A stretch of 64,000 bases of DNA, from positions 1 through 64,000 of the forward strand of contig JAGNHS010000007.1 of NCBI GenBank assembly GCA_018001635.1, in the 5' to 3' direction. The translations under genes and the position numbers were made by a program. Under the pieces are notes generated by a model. That model did no database searches, had not been told where the DNA came from, and saw only the letters and a program-made list of their open reading frames with translations. Within the stretch, counting starts at the first letter, position 1. The number at the start of each line of letters is the position of its first letter. Source of the stretch: Pseudomonadota bacterium (GTDB taxonomy: Bacteria; Bdellovibrionota; UBA2428). Below, piece by piece: positions 43,659 to 53,475 of the stretch.

Positions 43659-44993
43659 ATGGAATTAAAAAAATTTGAAGCACCCACACTAGCTGAAGCT
43701 TTAAAGGTAGTGAAAAAAGAATTGGGTCCTGAAGCTATAATAATTTCTACAAAAAATATTCGATCTGCTTTTGGTTTGATGAATAAATCATCTGTTGAAG
43801 TCACGGCTGCCGTTAGTCCCGAAGCTCTTGAAAAAAAGAAATTTGCAGAAAGAAAGCTTTCTGATCTTCAGAGGCAAGGATTGTCGGCGATTCCAGCGAA
43901 CAGAGCGGCAAAAGCCTATGATGTTCTCACGGGAAATCGTCTAAGCCGAAATTATCAAAAGCTTGAAAATCCTAATCCTGCGATGGCTGCTTTTCAGGAG
44001 CCTACACAATCTCAGCCAAGAGTGTCTCCACCTCAGGCTGCGAGTCGTCCTTTAACTCAAAAGAGATACATCGATATTGAAGACGACGAAACACCTGCGG
44101 AGCAAGCGGGAACTTATTTGAATGATCGCGCTCAAATCAATCAACAGGTTCAGCAAAAAGTTTTTAATTCAAAAGGTATTTTGCCTGCACTTTTGGCGAC
44201 GCTCATTGAAAGTGGAATCACAGAAGATCAAGTTAAGAGTTTAGGTGATGAGTTGCGTAACATAATGGTCCGCGAGCAAGTAAAAGATGAAGGTATATTA
44301 AGAATTCATTTGGCTCGATTATTGATGGGGCGATTGAGAGTTGCAAAACCTCTTTCTGAGCGACTTCTTAATCCTGCCAATCCTAGAATGATCACATTTG
44401 TAGGACCTACTGGAGTTGGAAAAACTACAACGATTGCAAAAATAGCAGCAGAACTTGTTTTGAATAGTCAAAGAAAAGTAACGCTTGCGACTACGGACAC
44501 ATTTAAAATTGCAGCAGTTGAGCAGTTGCAAACGTATGCCAACATACTTCGACTTCATTTAGAGGTTTGCCCAAACTTAGAAAGTCTTCAAAGAATGAGT
44601 GAAAATCTATCTCCAGATGAAGTGGTTTTGATTGATACGGCTGGATATGGACCTAGAGATAAAAAGAAGCTTGAAGAACTTCGAGACACTCTCGAAGGAA
44701 ATAAAATGGAAATTCATCTTTGTATGGCCGCTAACACTAGCGTGAGAGATGCCAGAGAAATCGTTCAAAGATTTGAAATTTTTAGACCTAATTATACCGT
44801 CATTACAAAAATTGATGAGACTTTAGGTTTAGGAAATATTTACAACATTGGAATTCAAAGTCATCAACCCTTGTCGTATCTAACAATGGGACAAAGAGTG
44901 CCTGAAGATATTGAAGTGGCTACAAAAGAGCGGGTTGCAGATCTTATCGTAAACGTTTCTGGGGGAGGAAATTGGTTTGGATCAGGCAGATAA
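43659..44993 (+). CDS. flhF: Flagellar placement GTPase FlhF
   Basis: The 444-residue protein has a short N-terminal B domain (LAEALKVVKKELGPEAIIISTKN), a Pro/Gln-rich linker and an SRP-type NG domain. Motifs are G1 GPTGVGKTTT near residue 249, ATTDTFKIAAVEQLQTYA, DTAGYGPRD and TKIDETLGLG. FlhF recruits early flagellar parts to the pole. With FlhG next, this is a polar-flagellum number and site system. Confidence 0.97.
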   Translation: MELKKFEAPTLAEALKVVKKELGPEAIIISTKNIRSAFGLMNKSSVEVTAAVSPEALEKKKFAERKLSDLQRQGLSAIPANRAAKAYDVLTGNRLSRNYQKLENPNPAMAAFQEPTQSQPRVSPPQAASRPLTQKRYIDIEDDETPAEQAGTYLNDRAQINQQVQQKVFNSKGILPALLATLIESGITEDQVKSLGDELRNIMVREQVKDEGILRIHLARLLMGRLRVAKPLSERLLNPANPRMITFVGPTGVGKTTTIAKIAAELVLNSQRKVTLATTDTFKIAAVEQLQTYANILRLHLEVCPNLESLQRMSENLSPDEVVLIDTAGYGPRDKKKLEELRDTLEGNKMEIHLCMAANTSVRDAREIVQRFEIFRPNYTVITKIDETLGLGNIYNIGIQSHQPLSYLTMGQRVPEDIEVATKERVADLIVNVSGGGNWFGSGR

Positions 44994-45834
44994 ATTAAGG
45001 GCGATGAAATCGAAGCAACAGCAAGATTCTCATCCTAGAATTATTTCTATAACAAGTGGTAAAGGTGGGGTTGGTAAAACGAATATTGCCGTGAATCTAG
45101 CGTGTTCTTTTGCTACGAAAGGACTTCGTACGCTTCTAATTGATGGTGATTTTGGTCTCGCCAATACGAATATTCTTTTAGGTTTAAAGGTGACGAGCAC
45201 TATTGAAGATGTGTTGTTTAAGAATCAACCCATTCAAAGTATTTTCCACAAAACAGCGTTTGGATTCGATCTTATTCCCAGTTCTTGTGGTGTTAAAAAA
45301 TTATTGGAATTAGATCCGTTTTCTCAGCGTGTGCTTTTTGATCGTGTTTATGAAGGGATGTCTCAATATGATATTGTTATTTACGATACCGCACCGGGCC
45401 TTGGTTCTCATGTTCTTAATTTTAACACTCATGCTCATGATATCGTCGTAATTTCTCGACCTGAGCCAACGGCTATCATGGATGCTTATGCGCTCATTAA
45501 AGTTTTGGCTGTAGAAAAAAAGGAAAAAAAGTTCAAGCTGCTTATTAATGACACTAAAACTATTAATGAAGGATTGGAATATTTCAAAAAACTAACAGAT
45601 GTGACTCAAGAGTTTCTAAATATTTCAATTGATTTTTTAGGACACATTCCTAACGACAAGGCGGTTGAAGAGTGTGTTCGAATGCAGAGACCTTTGCAGG
45701 CCACTTATCCACGTTCAGGTTTTGGAATGGCCATTGAGAGAATATGTGAAAAACTCATGCATCTAAATTCTTATAATTCTGAGAAGAATTGTAGAATGGG
45801 TGGCGATGCAATGATCGAGGGGGGGATGCCATGA
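44977..45834 (+). CDS. flhG: Flagellar number regulator FlhG (FleN), MinD-like ATPase
   Basis: TTG 44977 is chosen because GGGGGAGG lies eight bases upstream, inside flhF. The 285-residue protein has the deviant Walker A GKGGVGKTNIAVNLA, the DGDFGLANTNILLGL segment, YDTAPGLG and a long C-terminal part ending in a basic amphipathic region. FlhG restricts flagellar number and antagonises FlhF. In polar flagellates it can also inhibit sigma-54 activators such as FleQ, which is relevant given the sigma-54 promoters here. Confidence 0.95.
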   Translation: MDQADKLRAMKSKQQQDSHPRIISITSGKGGVGKTNIAVNLACSFATKGLRTLLIDGDFGLANTNILLGLKVTSTIEDVLFKNQPIQSIFHKTAFGFDLIPSSCGVKKLLELDPFSQRVLFDRVYEGMSQYDIVIYDTAPGLGSHVLNFNTHAHDIVVISRPEPTAIMDAYALIKVLAVEKKEKKFKLLINDTKTINEGLEYFKKLTDVTQEFLNISIDFLGHIPNDKAVEECVRMQRPLQATYPRSGFGMAIERICEKLMHLNSYNSEKNCRMGGDAMIEGGMP

Positions 45835-46592
45835 GTGATACGCTCATAAGAAAATATAAGGCTAGCAAAAAAAAGCTTAGCCCAGTTCAAAAGAAGAAAA
45901 TCATTACAGAGTATTCTTCGTTAGTTAAGTTTATTGCTCAAAAAATCTCTATGAGATTGCCCCCTAATATTGAACTTGATGATTTGTGGAGTGCTGGGGT
46001 GATTGGCTTGATGGATGCTATCGATAAATATGATCCAGAGCGAGATAATAAGTTTAAAACTTATGCAGAGTTTCGCATTCGAGGCGCGATTTTAGATGAG
46101 TTGCGAGCCCAGGATTGGATTCCTCGTTCTATGCGAGAGAAAACTAAAATTATAGAAAGAACAATTGCTCGACTTGAACAGCGATTGGGTAGGGTGCCCT
46201 CTGAAAAAGAAGTGGCCGCCGAGCTCAATATGGGACTGGGGGAGTACCAGGAAACGTTGCGTCTTTGTTCTTCAGTTTCTTTAATTTCAATCGATGAGGT
46301 TGGAAGCTTTTCTAATGGTGATAAAAAAAGCTTATTAGCAGTTCTGGAGTCGTCTCCGGAGTTAAATCCCCTTTCTCAGTTGACGTCGCATGAATTAAAG
46401 AAACAGTTGGCCGTGGCTATACAAGAGCTGCCGGAGAAGCAAAGAATGGTTCTTTCCCTTTATTATTACGATGATTTAAATCTTAAAGAAATTGGAGAGG
46501 TTCTTGAAGTCACTGAAAGTCGAGTTTCTCAGTTGCACACACAGGCCGTTTTACGCTTGCGTTCTAAACTTAAGCTCGAGGGTAGTGTTTAG
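45831..46592 (+). CDS. fliA: Sigma-28-type RNA polymerase sigma factor FliA
   Basis: The 253-residue protein shows sigma region 2 (LPPNIELDDLWSAGVIGLMDAIDKYDP..FKTYAEFRIRGAILDELRAQDW), region 3 (VPSEKEVAAELNM) and region 4 (LNLKEIGEVLEVTESRVSQLHTQAVLRLR), as in FliA/SigD. It would drive late genes such as flagellin, none of which lies in this window. It ends the fliL operon, overlapping flhG by 4 bases. Confidence 0.97.
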   Translation: MSDTLIRKYKASKKKLSPVQKKKIITEYSSLVKFIAQKISMRLPPNIELDDLWSAGVIGLMDAIDKYDPERDNKFKTYAEFRIRGAILDELRAQDWIPRSMREKTKIIERTIARLEQRLGRVPSEKEVAAELNMGLGEYQETLRLCSSVSLISIDEVGSFSNGDKKSLLAVLESSPELNPLSQLTSHELKKQLAVAIQELPEKQRMVLSLYYYDDLNLKEIGEVLEVTESRVSQLHTQAVLRLRSKLKLEGSV

Positions 46593-46608
46593 TTTAAAAA
46601 GTTGCTAG

Positions 46609-47853
<1,245 letters not shown>

Positions 47854-47855
47854 CG

Positions 47856-48788
47856 ATGTTTTTAGAGGAACTTTCTGAGTTTTCTCTTCAGAGTTTAAGA
47901 GTATTTTCATTTGTGGCTTCAACGGGTTCAGTTGTTGAGGCTGCACGAGAGCTTAAGATTTCTCAACCTGCCGTTACTTTGCAAATTCATAATTTAGAAA
48001 AACATTTGGGATTTGCACTTTTTGAAAGAAAAGGCCGTAATAACGTGTTGACGGCACGAGGAAAAGTATTTTTTGAAAATCTTTTACCTGAGCTAGAACG
48101 AGTTGAAAAAATAATTATTGAGACAAAATACGAAGAAAGCGTTTCCCGTCCAAAGCTATTTATTGGTACTGTGCAGGGCGTGGGTGAATATTGGCTCACA
48201 ACACGTATCGTTTCGTTCTTTCAAAAGGAAAAATCGGCCAGGTTTTTCTTTGAGTTTGGTAAAGGCGACGATATGAGAGATCGTTTGCTCACAGGCCAAT
48301 TGTCTATGATCATCACTCCAAAAAAAATTGAAGAACCTAGAGTTGTATCTCAGCTTCTTATGGAAGAAAGACTTTTGCCTGTGGGAAGAGCCGATTTGAT
48401 AGATAAGTTTCGAAAAGTTTTAAGTGATAAAGACCGTCCACAAAGATTTTGGGAATCTTTTGATTGGATAGGATATGGCAGAACTGACGAGTGCGATCCA
48501 TGGGTGCAAAGATGGTTAGAGCATCTAGGAATTTTTATTGATCGACGTTTTCGTTATGCCCATATCATTCATTCTTTTCAGGCGATTAAATCATTTCTTC
48601 ATGCTGGAGCGGGTTTGAGCGTGCTTCCACTTCATACTTGTGAAGAAGAAATTAAGGCTGGAACATTGAAGTCTTTAGATTCTAATAAATTTCCTGCACT
48701 TCATAGTAAACTTTATCTTTGTTATAGAGACCAATCTCTCAAACAACCAGATATTGAGTTGAGAGATTGCTTGTTAAGACAAAGCTAG
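47856..48788 (+). CDS. LysR-family transcriptional regulator
   Basis: The 310-residue protein has a LysR helix-turn-helix near residues 14-75 (SLQSLRVFSFVASTGSVVEAARELKISQPAVTLQIHNLEKHLG..LFERKGR), a linker helix and a substrate-binding-like domain. The ligand is unknown. It begins two bases after purA, so it is probably read through from purA rather than divergent from a target, which is unusual for LysR genes. Its end overlaps the convergent Tyr-rich gene by 4 bases. Confidence 0.93.
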   Translation: MFLEELSEFSLQSLRVFSFVASTGSVVEAARELKISQPAVTLQIHNLEKHLGFALFERKGRNNVLTARGKVFFENLLPELERVEKIIIETKYEESVSRPKLFIGTVQGVGEYWLTTRIVSFFQKEKSARFFFEFGKGDDMRDRLLTGQLSMIITPKKIEEPRVVSQLLMEERLLPVGRADLIDKFRKVLSDKDRPQRFWESFDWIGYGRTDECDPWVQRWLEHLGIFIDRRFRYAHIIHSFQAIKSFLHAGAGLSVLPLHTCEEEIKAGTLKSLDSNKFPALHSKLYLCYRDQSLKQPDIELRDCLLRQS

Positions 48789-49651
48789 TCGCAGCTCGGA
48801 AGATTGGGTTTGCTTGTCGTAAGTTCAAAACGATTCATGTAAAGACTGTCCCAACGTCCACGGAACTGGAATTTATTGCTCCCCTTGTTGAGGCAAAGTT
48901 CAATGTAACAACGTTTGGTGTGAATATTTCCAGTGCCAGAGTTTGATGACGAGTTGTCTAAGTCTTTCACGGTTTTTACATAATCAGAATTCACGCAAAT
49001 CTCAGCTTTTTCGTTTGTTTGCTTAGCTCCAGTATATTTTCCTTCAAAAACTAAGTAGTAAGTTTGAGACTCGTTAAGATCTACATATTTTGTATAAACC
49101 TTACTGTTATATAAATCCGCATTCATCGTTATAGATTTATAGAAAGAGTTGTATTTTCCTGTGCAAGTGTTGTGAGAGGGAGGCGTGTAATTATCAACGG
49201 GATTAGGATCAACGTAAGTTGTTTCAGTTCCGCAGTGAGTGCTGTAGCAAGCTGTTTGGCAAGTGTAGCAAACAGTTGGGTAGTAAATTAAGTCGTAATA
49301 ATAGACTGGGGCATAAGTATAAAGATTGTTACAATCTCCATAATACCAATAATATCCTTGATAGTAATAATAATAGACGCCACCGTAAGAGTACCAATCT
49401 ACGCTATAGGTTGGGTCATAGGTGTATTGAACTGAGTAAGGATTCATGATGTTGCTTTGATAAGCACCACAGTAATTTTGTGGCATTGTAGAATATAAGT
49501 TTGGATTTGTTGTTTGAGGGTTGATAGCAGGTGGAGGGGTAGCCACTGTAGTTGTTGGAACCACGCTATTTGAAGTTGATTTTTTCTTACCGCAAGAGCT
49601 AGTTCCAAAAGCTAATAAAGCGCATGTAAATAACACCAAAAAATTTCTCAT
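48785..49651 (-). CDS. Tyrosine- and cysteine-rich lipoprotein
   Basis: The start is ATG 49651 (288 residues); a GTG seven codons upstream falls inside the promoter. A signal peptide ends in SSC, with Cys20 as lipidation site (GTSSCGKKK). A Thr/Pro-rich linker leads to a segment of 71 residues containing 24 tyrosines and several cysteines. The C-terminal 120 residues look like a compact beta-rich domain (TYYLVFEGKYTG, FQFRGRWDSLYMNRFEL). No family was recognised. The strong sigma-54 promoter ends 12 bases before the ATG, with no ribosome-binding site. Confidence 0.8.
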   Translation of the reverse strand: MRNFLVLFTCALLAFGTSSCGKKKSTSNSVVPTTTVATPPPAINPQTTNPNLYSTMPQNYCGAYQSNIMNPYSVQYTYDPTYSVDWYSYGGVYYYYYQGYYWYYGDCNNLYTYAPVYYYDLIYYPTVCYTCQTACYSTHCGTETTYVDPNPVDNYTPPSHNTCTGKYNSFYKSITMNADLYNSKVYTKYVDLNESQTYYLVFEGKYTGAKQTNEKAEICVNSDYVKTVKDLDNSSSNSGTGNIHTKRCYIELCLNKGSNKFQFRGRWDSLYMNRFELTTSKPNLPSCD

Positions 49652-49663
49652 ATTAAGGGTAAA

Positions 49664-49678
49664 GCAACCCACGTGCCA
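49664..49678 (-). promoter_or_regulatory. Perfect sigma-54 promoter of the Tyr-rich lipoprotein gene
   Basis: Read on the minus strand, TGGCAC (49678-49673), a five-base spacer and TTGC (49667-49664) match the sigma-54 consensus exactly. The predicted transcription start is about 49652, one base before the ATG at 49651. The spacing is identical to the subtilisin promoter at 4872. Confidence 0.82.
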
Positions 49679-49737
49679 TTGTTAAGGTCAAATCTTAGTC
49701 AATATTTTCAAGTGTTTAAGTGGCCCGTGGATGATTT

Positions 49738-49760
49738 AACTGTTTAGACTTTAGACAGCT
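49738..49760. promoter_or_regulatory. Imperfect dyad, possible activator site
   Basis: A 23-base imperfect palindrome (8 of 11 pairs) containing TTTAGAC twice in tandem lies centred about 97 bases upstream of the predicted sigma-54 start site. This is where enhancer-binding proteins usually bind. The assignment is inference from position and symmetry. Confidence 0.35.
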
Positions 49761-49771
49761 ATAAAACAATT

Positions 49772-51283
49772 TTAGGGAGCTAAATTTCGGAAAGGACGTA
49801 TAAAAGTCTTCAAAATGCTATCGCAAAAGTTAAAAATAGAGGATTTTTCCTTAGGGAAATAGGCCTCTTTGTCCTCTCTTAAGGCAATATAATTCCAAAA
49901 AGCAATTAAGACAGGGTCATTTTTATAGGTCAGTTGATTTTGTTTGAATTTACTAAAACGCTCATAAATTGAAGGATCTTTTGTAAGAGCTTTTTTATAA
50001 AAATCTGAAAGTTTGGCAACGTCAGTATCATTGGAAGTTGAACGAAAAAAAACATCATCAAAATCAAAAGACCAATCTGGTCTTTTAAATTTAGGTTTAT
50101 CAGGGCTTTCGTTTAAAAGAGAATGAGAGATTTCTGCGATAGTTAAGTCTACATCTGTGTTTCCCTGAGTGTTTATAAATGGAAGTCCCCGTTTAAGCAT
50201 AAAATCTTTTGCGTTTTGACCTTCTATAAAAACTGGAAAATCAGAACTTAATAATAAAGAGTGAAAAAGTTCTGAAGGGAGTGCACCCACCTGAATTAAG
50301 TTAACTGAGTTTTGCGACTTCTTGAATGACCCCTTATCGGCATTTGAAAATTGTTGGTTTATGCTTTTAAAATTAATATTTAATTTTTCCGCTAAGGATT
50401 TCAATCTTTCAAATCGAATATCTTGGAAGTTATCTAGTGAAAGCAATAGTATGGGTTTTTGCGGCAGTCCTTTAGCCTGGGCGACTTGTTGTAGTGCTTT
50501 AATTGTTTTTTCAAAGATTGAAATATAGTTTTCTGTGAAGTCCATAGAGTAAGTGCTAAGAATTTGGAAATCGTTTAAATGGGCTTTGAGCCATTCTAGA
50601 TTTTCAATTTTATTTTTATTTAAAGGGCTTCTTTGTCCTTTTAATTTTTTTAGACCCTTCGAATAGAGGACTTCAGGGCTCATCGATAAATCTCTATCAG
50701 TAGAAATGCCTAAGTATTGAATGGATTGATTCAAGTCTTGAAGTTCTATTGAGTGATCGTTGTGAATGACCATTCTTGGTCCTAACCAGTTCATAGGTTG
50801 AAGCAGAATAAAGTCTTTACCCCTAAAATCTTCTCTAGAAATAGAGGCATCGTAAGATCCCAATAGATTTATGGGAGGATTGCTTTCGAAAGGGCGATTT
50901 TTAAAATTATTTAAAGTATCTATTTCTACTTTTCCAATTGGGTCAAGTGAGGTGCTTTTCTTACTTAATAATGCTGCTTTAAAGCCCGGCAGCATAGCGT
51001 CCATTTTTAAAGAATTATTAAATCTTTCATCAAGAATTATTTCGAATGTTCCAGAGAAGCCTAGTTCTCTAAGTCTATGCATTAATCTTATGTTTGAGCT
51101 TTGATGACCATTCCCACTCGCGAATTCAATGAAAATTCTAAATTTCTTTTGTTTTCGCAAAAAGTTTTGAACGCTTTCTTGTTTTACTTGGTCTGTATTA
51201 ACATCTAGTTTTTTTGCAAAAATATCTGGAATTATCGAAAATAAAAAACATAAGAAAGCCAATGGAGCATATTTCAAGGACAT
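49772..51283 (-). CDS. Exported protein, glycosyltransferase-B-like, function unknown
   Basis: The 503-residue protein has a signal peptide (LAFLCFLFSIIPDIFA-KK). The mature part begins with FRIFIEFASGNGHQSSNIRLMHRLRELGFSGTFEIIL, which resembles the first fold of GT-B enzymes (SxGxGHxxxA..L). A late region SDFPVFIEGQNAKDFMLKRGLPFIN recalls their donor-site EGQN/EA..G.P pattern. An exported GT-B enzyme would be odd, because nucleotide sugars are cytoplasmic. No ribosome-binding site is obvious. It lies 37 bases after mtaD on the same strand and may be the end of that operon. Confidence 0.65.
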   Translation of the reverse strand: MSLKYAPLAFLCFLFSIIPDIFAKKLDVNTDQVKQESVQNFLRKQKKFRIFIEFASGNGHQSSNIRLMHRLRELGFSGTFEIILDERFNNSLKMDAMLPGFKAALLSKKSTSLDPIGKVEIDTLNNFKNRPFESNPPINLLGSYDASISREDFRGKDFILLQPMNWLGPRMVIHNDHSIELQDLNQSIQYLGISTDRDLSMSPEVLYSKGLKKLKGQRSPLNKNKIENLEWLKAHLNDFQILSTYSMDFTENYISIFEKTIKALQQVAQAKGLPQKPILLLSLDNFQDIRFERLKSLAEKLNINFKSINQQFSNADKGSFKKSQNSVNLIQVGALPSELFHSLLLSSDFPVFIEGQNAKDFMLKRGLPFINTQGNTDVDLTIAEISHSLLNESPDKPKFKRPDWSFDFDDVFFRSTSNDTDVAKLSDFYKKALTKDPSIYERFSKFKQNQLTYKNDPVLIAFWNYIALREDKEAYFPKEKSSIFNFCDSILKTFIRPFRNLAP

Positions 51284-51320
51284 TCTAATATTATCTCTGA
51301 TTTTAAACGAAAATTTCGCG

Positions 51321-52628
51321 TCAAAAATTCATCTTCTGTCTGTACGAAGCAGCGTTTGAAAATATTTTATTTTGGTCAAGAGTTTTAAACTCTTTGTTTT
51401 CCATGAGCACTTTGCCATGACAAATAACAGTTTCTACTTCGCTACCATTACATGAATAAACTAATTGAGCGAGAATGTCGTGCTGAGGTTCAAGCCAGGG
51501 TTTCCTCATGTCCAACACAATGAGATCGGCAAAATATCCATTCCTAATTTTACCTAATTTTTCCAGATGTAGGGCTTCTGCTCCTTTGAAGGTTGCCATT
51601 TTTAAACACTCTTTTGCCGTAAGAGCCGTGTTATCAGAATTGACTAGCTTTTGAAGTTTAGCTCCAGTGTCCATTTCTTTAAAGAGGTTTAAATCGTTGT
51701 TGCTAGCTACAGAATCAGTGCCGATTCCGAGCGTGACACCTTGTTTTAATAAAGCAGGAACTCTGCAGGATCCCGATCCAAGCTTCATATTACTTTCGGG
51801 ATTATACGCGATACTAATCTTGGAATCAGCGATAAGTTTTATATCAGCGTCATCTAGATGAACACCGTGTGCAAAAATACTTTTATATTTCAAGAATCCT
51901 AAGTCATGGAGTCTTTTAACAGGGCTTTTTCCATATTTTTTTACGCATTCTTCAACTTCGTGTTTTGTTTCTGAAACGTGAATTGTGAAATTCAAATTAT
52001 ATTTCTCTGCATAAGCCATGGCTTCTTTGAGTGTTTCGTCAGAGCAACTGTAGGGAGCATGAGGCGCTAAAACGGTTCGTATTCTAGGATTATTTGAAAA
52101 GCGCTCGCGCATTTTATCGAGAATTTTGTAGTTATTTTTTGGAGCGTCTTTGCAATCGGGCATTGGGAAATCAGCTATCGACTCACCAACACATCCTCGA
52201 AGACCGGCTTTGTCTAGGACATCTCCAACAATGTCCTCAAAATAATACATGTCACAAATACTTGTGGTTCCAAGGCTAATGAGCTCTAGTGCCGCTAATT
52301 CAGTTCCCATTCTTACAAAGTCTGGAGAAACTAATCGAGCCTCAAGAGGGAGTATGTATTGAAAAAGCCATTCCTGGAAGGGCAAATCGTCAGCGAGTCC
52401 TCTGAAAAAATTCATAGGGAGATGTGTATGGGCGTTAACAAGACCTGGCATGACTAACTTGTTGGTGGCATCAATTATATTTTTGGCAGTCCAGTTTGAT
52501 GAGGATGTGTCTGCAATTCCTTCAATAATACCATCTCTGATTCCGATGCTTTTGTTTTTTAATATCCAAGCATTGTTGTCGTCGCATGTTAAAACTGTTC
52601 CGGCGTTTATAATGAGATCAAAGTTCAT
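51321..52628 (-). CDS. mtaD: 5-methylthioadenosine/S-adenosylhomocysteine deaminase-type amidohydrolase
   Basis: The 435-residue metal-dependent amidohydrolase has VNAHTHLPMNFFRGLADDLPFQEWL, further metal ligands in TIHVSETKHEV and FAHGVHLDDADI, and the catalytic GTDSVASNNDLNLFKEMD. This set is typical of the MTA/SAH deaminase and related nucleoside deaminase group. It would deaminate MTA, SAH or adenosine. It overlaps the punA end by 11 bases, consistent with linked purine salvage. Confidence 0.88.
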   Translation of the reverse strand: MNFDLIINAGTVLTCDDNNAWILKNKSIGIRDGIIEGIADTSSSNWTAKNIIDATNKLVMPGLVNAHTHLPMNFFRGLADDLPFQEWLFQYILPLEARLVSPDFVRMGTELAALELISLGTTSICDMYYFEDIVGDVLDKAGLRGCVGESIADFPMPDCKDAPKNNYKILDKMRERFSNNPRIRTVLAPHAPYSCSDETLKEAMAYAEKYNLNFTIHVSETKHEVEECVKKYGKSPVKRLHDLGFLKYKSIFAHGVHLDDADIKLIADSKISIAYNPESNMKLGSGSCRVPALLKQGVTLGIGTDSVASNNDLNLFKEMDTGAKLQKLVNSDNTALTAKECLKMATFKGAEALHLEKLGKIRNGYFADLIVLDMRKPWLEPQHDILAQLVYSCNGSEVETVICHGKVLMENKEFKTLDQNKIFSNAASYRQKMNF

Positions 52629-53475
52629 TGTTTATTTCCCCATAAAAATTGAAAAGGCTTGAAAGTAAATTTCGAGCAGATTTTTTTCCCTGAGCAAGAA
52701 CTTCAACGTGGTCAAGGGCCTTCCCGCTCACAAGGCCGCTACCGTAATTGCTAAGCATTGAGAGACCAACAATGTTAGCACCTCGATGTCTTAAGGCTAT
52801 ACTTTCCCAAACCGTAGACATCCCTACGGCGCCCATACCCCACTTAGAAAATAATTTTACTTCGGCAGGAGTTTCAAAGGATGGGCCTAAAACGCCAATG
52901 TAGGTTCCTTGATGAACTTGAAATTTTTTTAATAATAATTTCTTGAGACGTTTAGAAAGTGCTTTGTCGTATAAAGAAACCATGTCTGGAAAGCGAGGTC
53001 CAGCTTCTGTACCGTTCGCCAAGCTTGGGTTTTTGCCCACAAGAGGATTTTTTCCAGTAAAATTAACCTGGTCTTCAATGATCATGAGTGAGCCAGGTTT
53101 GAATTTTTTTTGCAAAGAACCAGCGGCATTGGTTAATAAAAAATTTGAGGTTCCAGCATCTTTTATTTGAGTTACACTTTGAGCCACTTGAAGAGGATCC
53201 AAACCCTCGTAACCATGAAGCCGTCCTAATTGTAAGGATATAACCTTTTGAGATTTTTTATTTTTATAAAACCTATAAACTCCTGGATGGCCCAAAACTG
53301 TCGATGTTGCGAAGTCGGGAATCTCCTTAAAGCTGAGTTCTCCAGAGAGAATCCAATCTGAATTCACGGCCTTGTCTAAATCTTCGCTGAGTCCAGATCC
53401 TAGAACTGTATGAAGGACTGGGGCTGAAATATTCCATTTTTTATAGGATTGGGTTAGAAATTCTGCAGATTTCAT
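52618..53475 (-). CDS. punA: Purine nucleoside phosphorylase (trimeric type)
   Basis: The 285-residue protein has LGSGLSEDLD, GHPGVYRF, QLGRLHGYEG, LTNAAGSLQKKFKPGSLMIIEDQVNFTGKNPL and GPSFETPAEVKLFSKWGMGAVGMSTVWESIALRH. These match the trimeric PNP/MTAP family. The Asn in MLSNYGSG favours 6-oxopurine nucleosides (inosine, guanosine) over MTA. The enzyme splits nucleosides with phosphate to base and (deoxy)ribose-1-phosphate, the substrate of DeoB encoded in the same operon. It starts one base after the end of the GT-C gene. Confidence 0.93.
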   Translation of the reverse strand: MKSAEFLTQSYKKWNISAPVLHTVLGSGLSEDLDKAVNSDWILSGELSFKEIPDFATSTVLGHPGVYRFYKNKKSQKVISLQLGRLHGYEGLDPLQVAQSVTQIKDAGTSNFLLTNAAGSLQKKFKPGSLMIIEDQVNFTGKNPLVGKNPSLANGTEAGPRFPDMVSLYDKALSKRLKKLLLKKFQVHQGTYIGVLGPSFETPAEVKLFSKWGMGAVGMSTVWESIALRHRGANIVGLSMLSNYGSGLVSGKALDHVEVLAQGKKSARNLLSSLFNFYGEINNEL

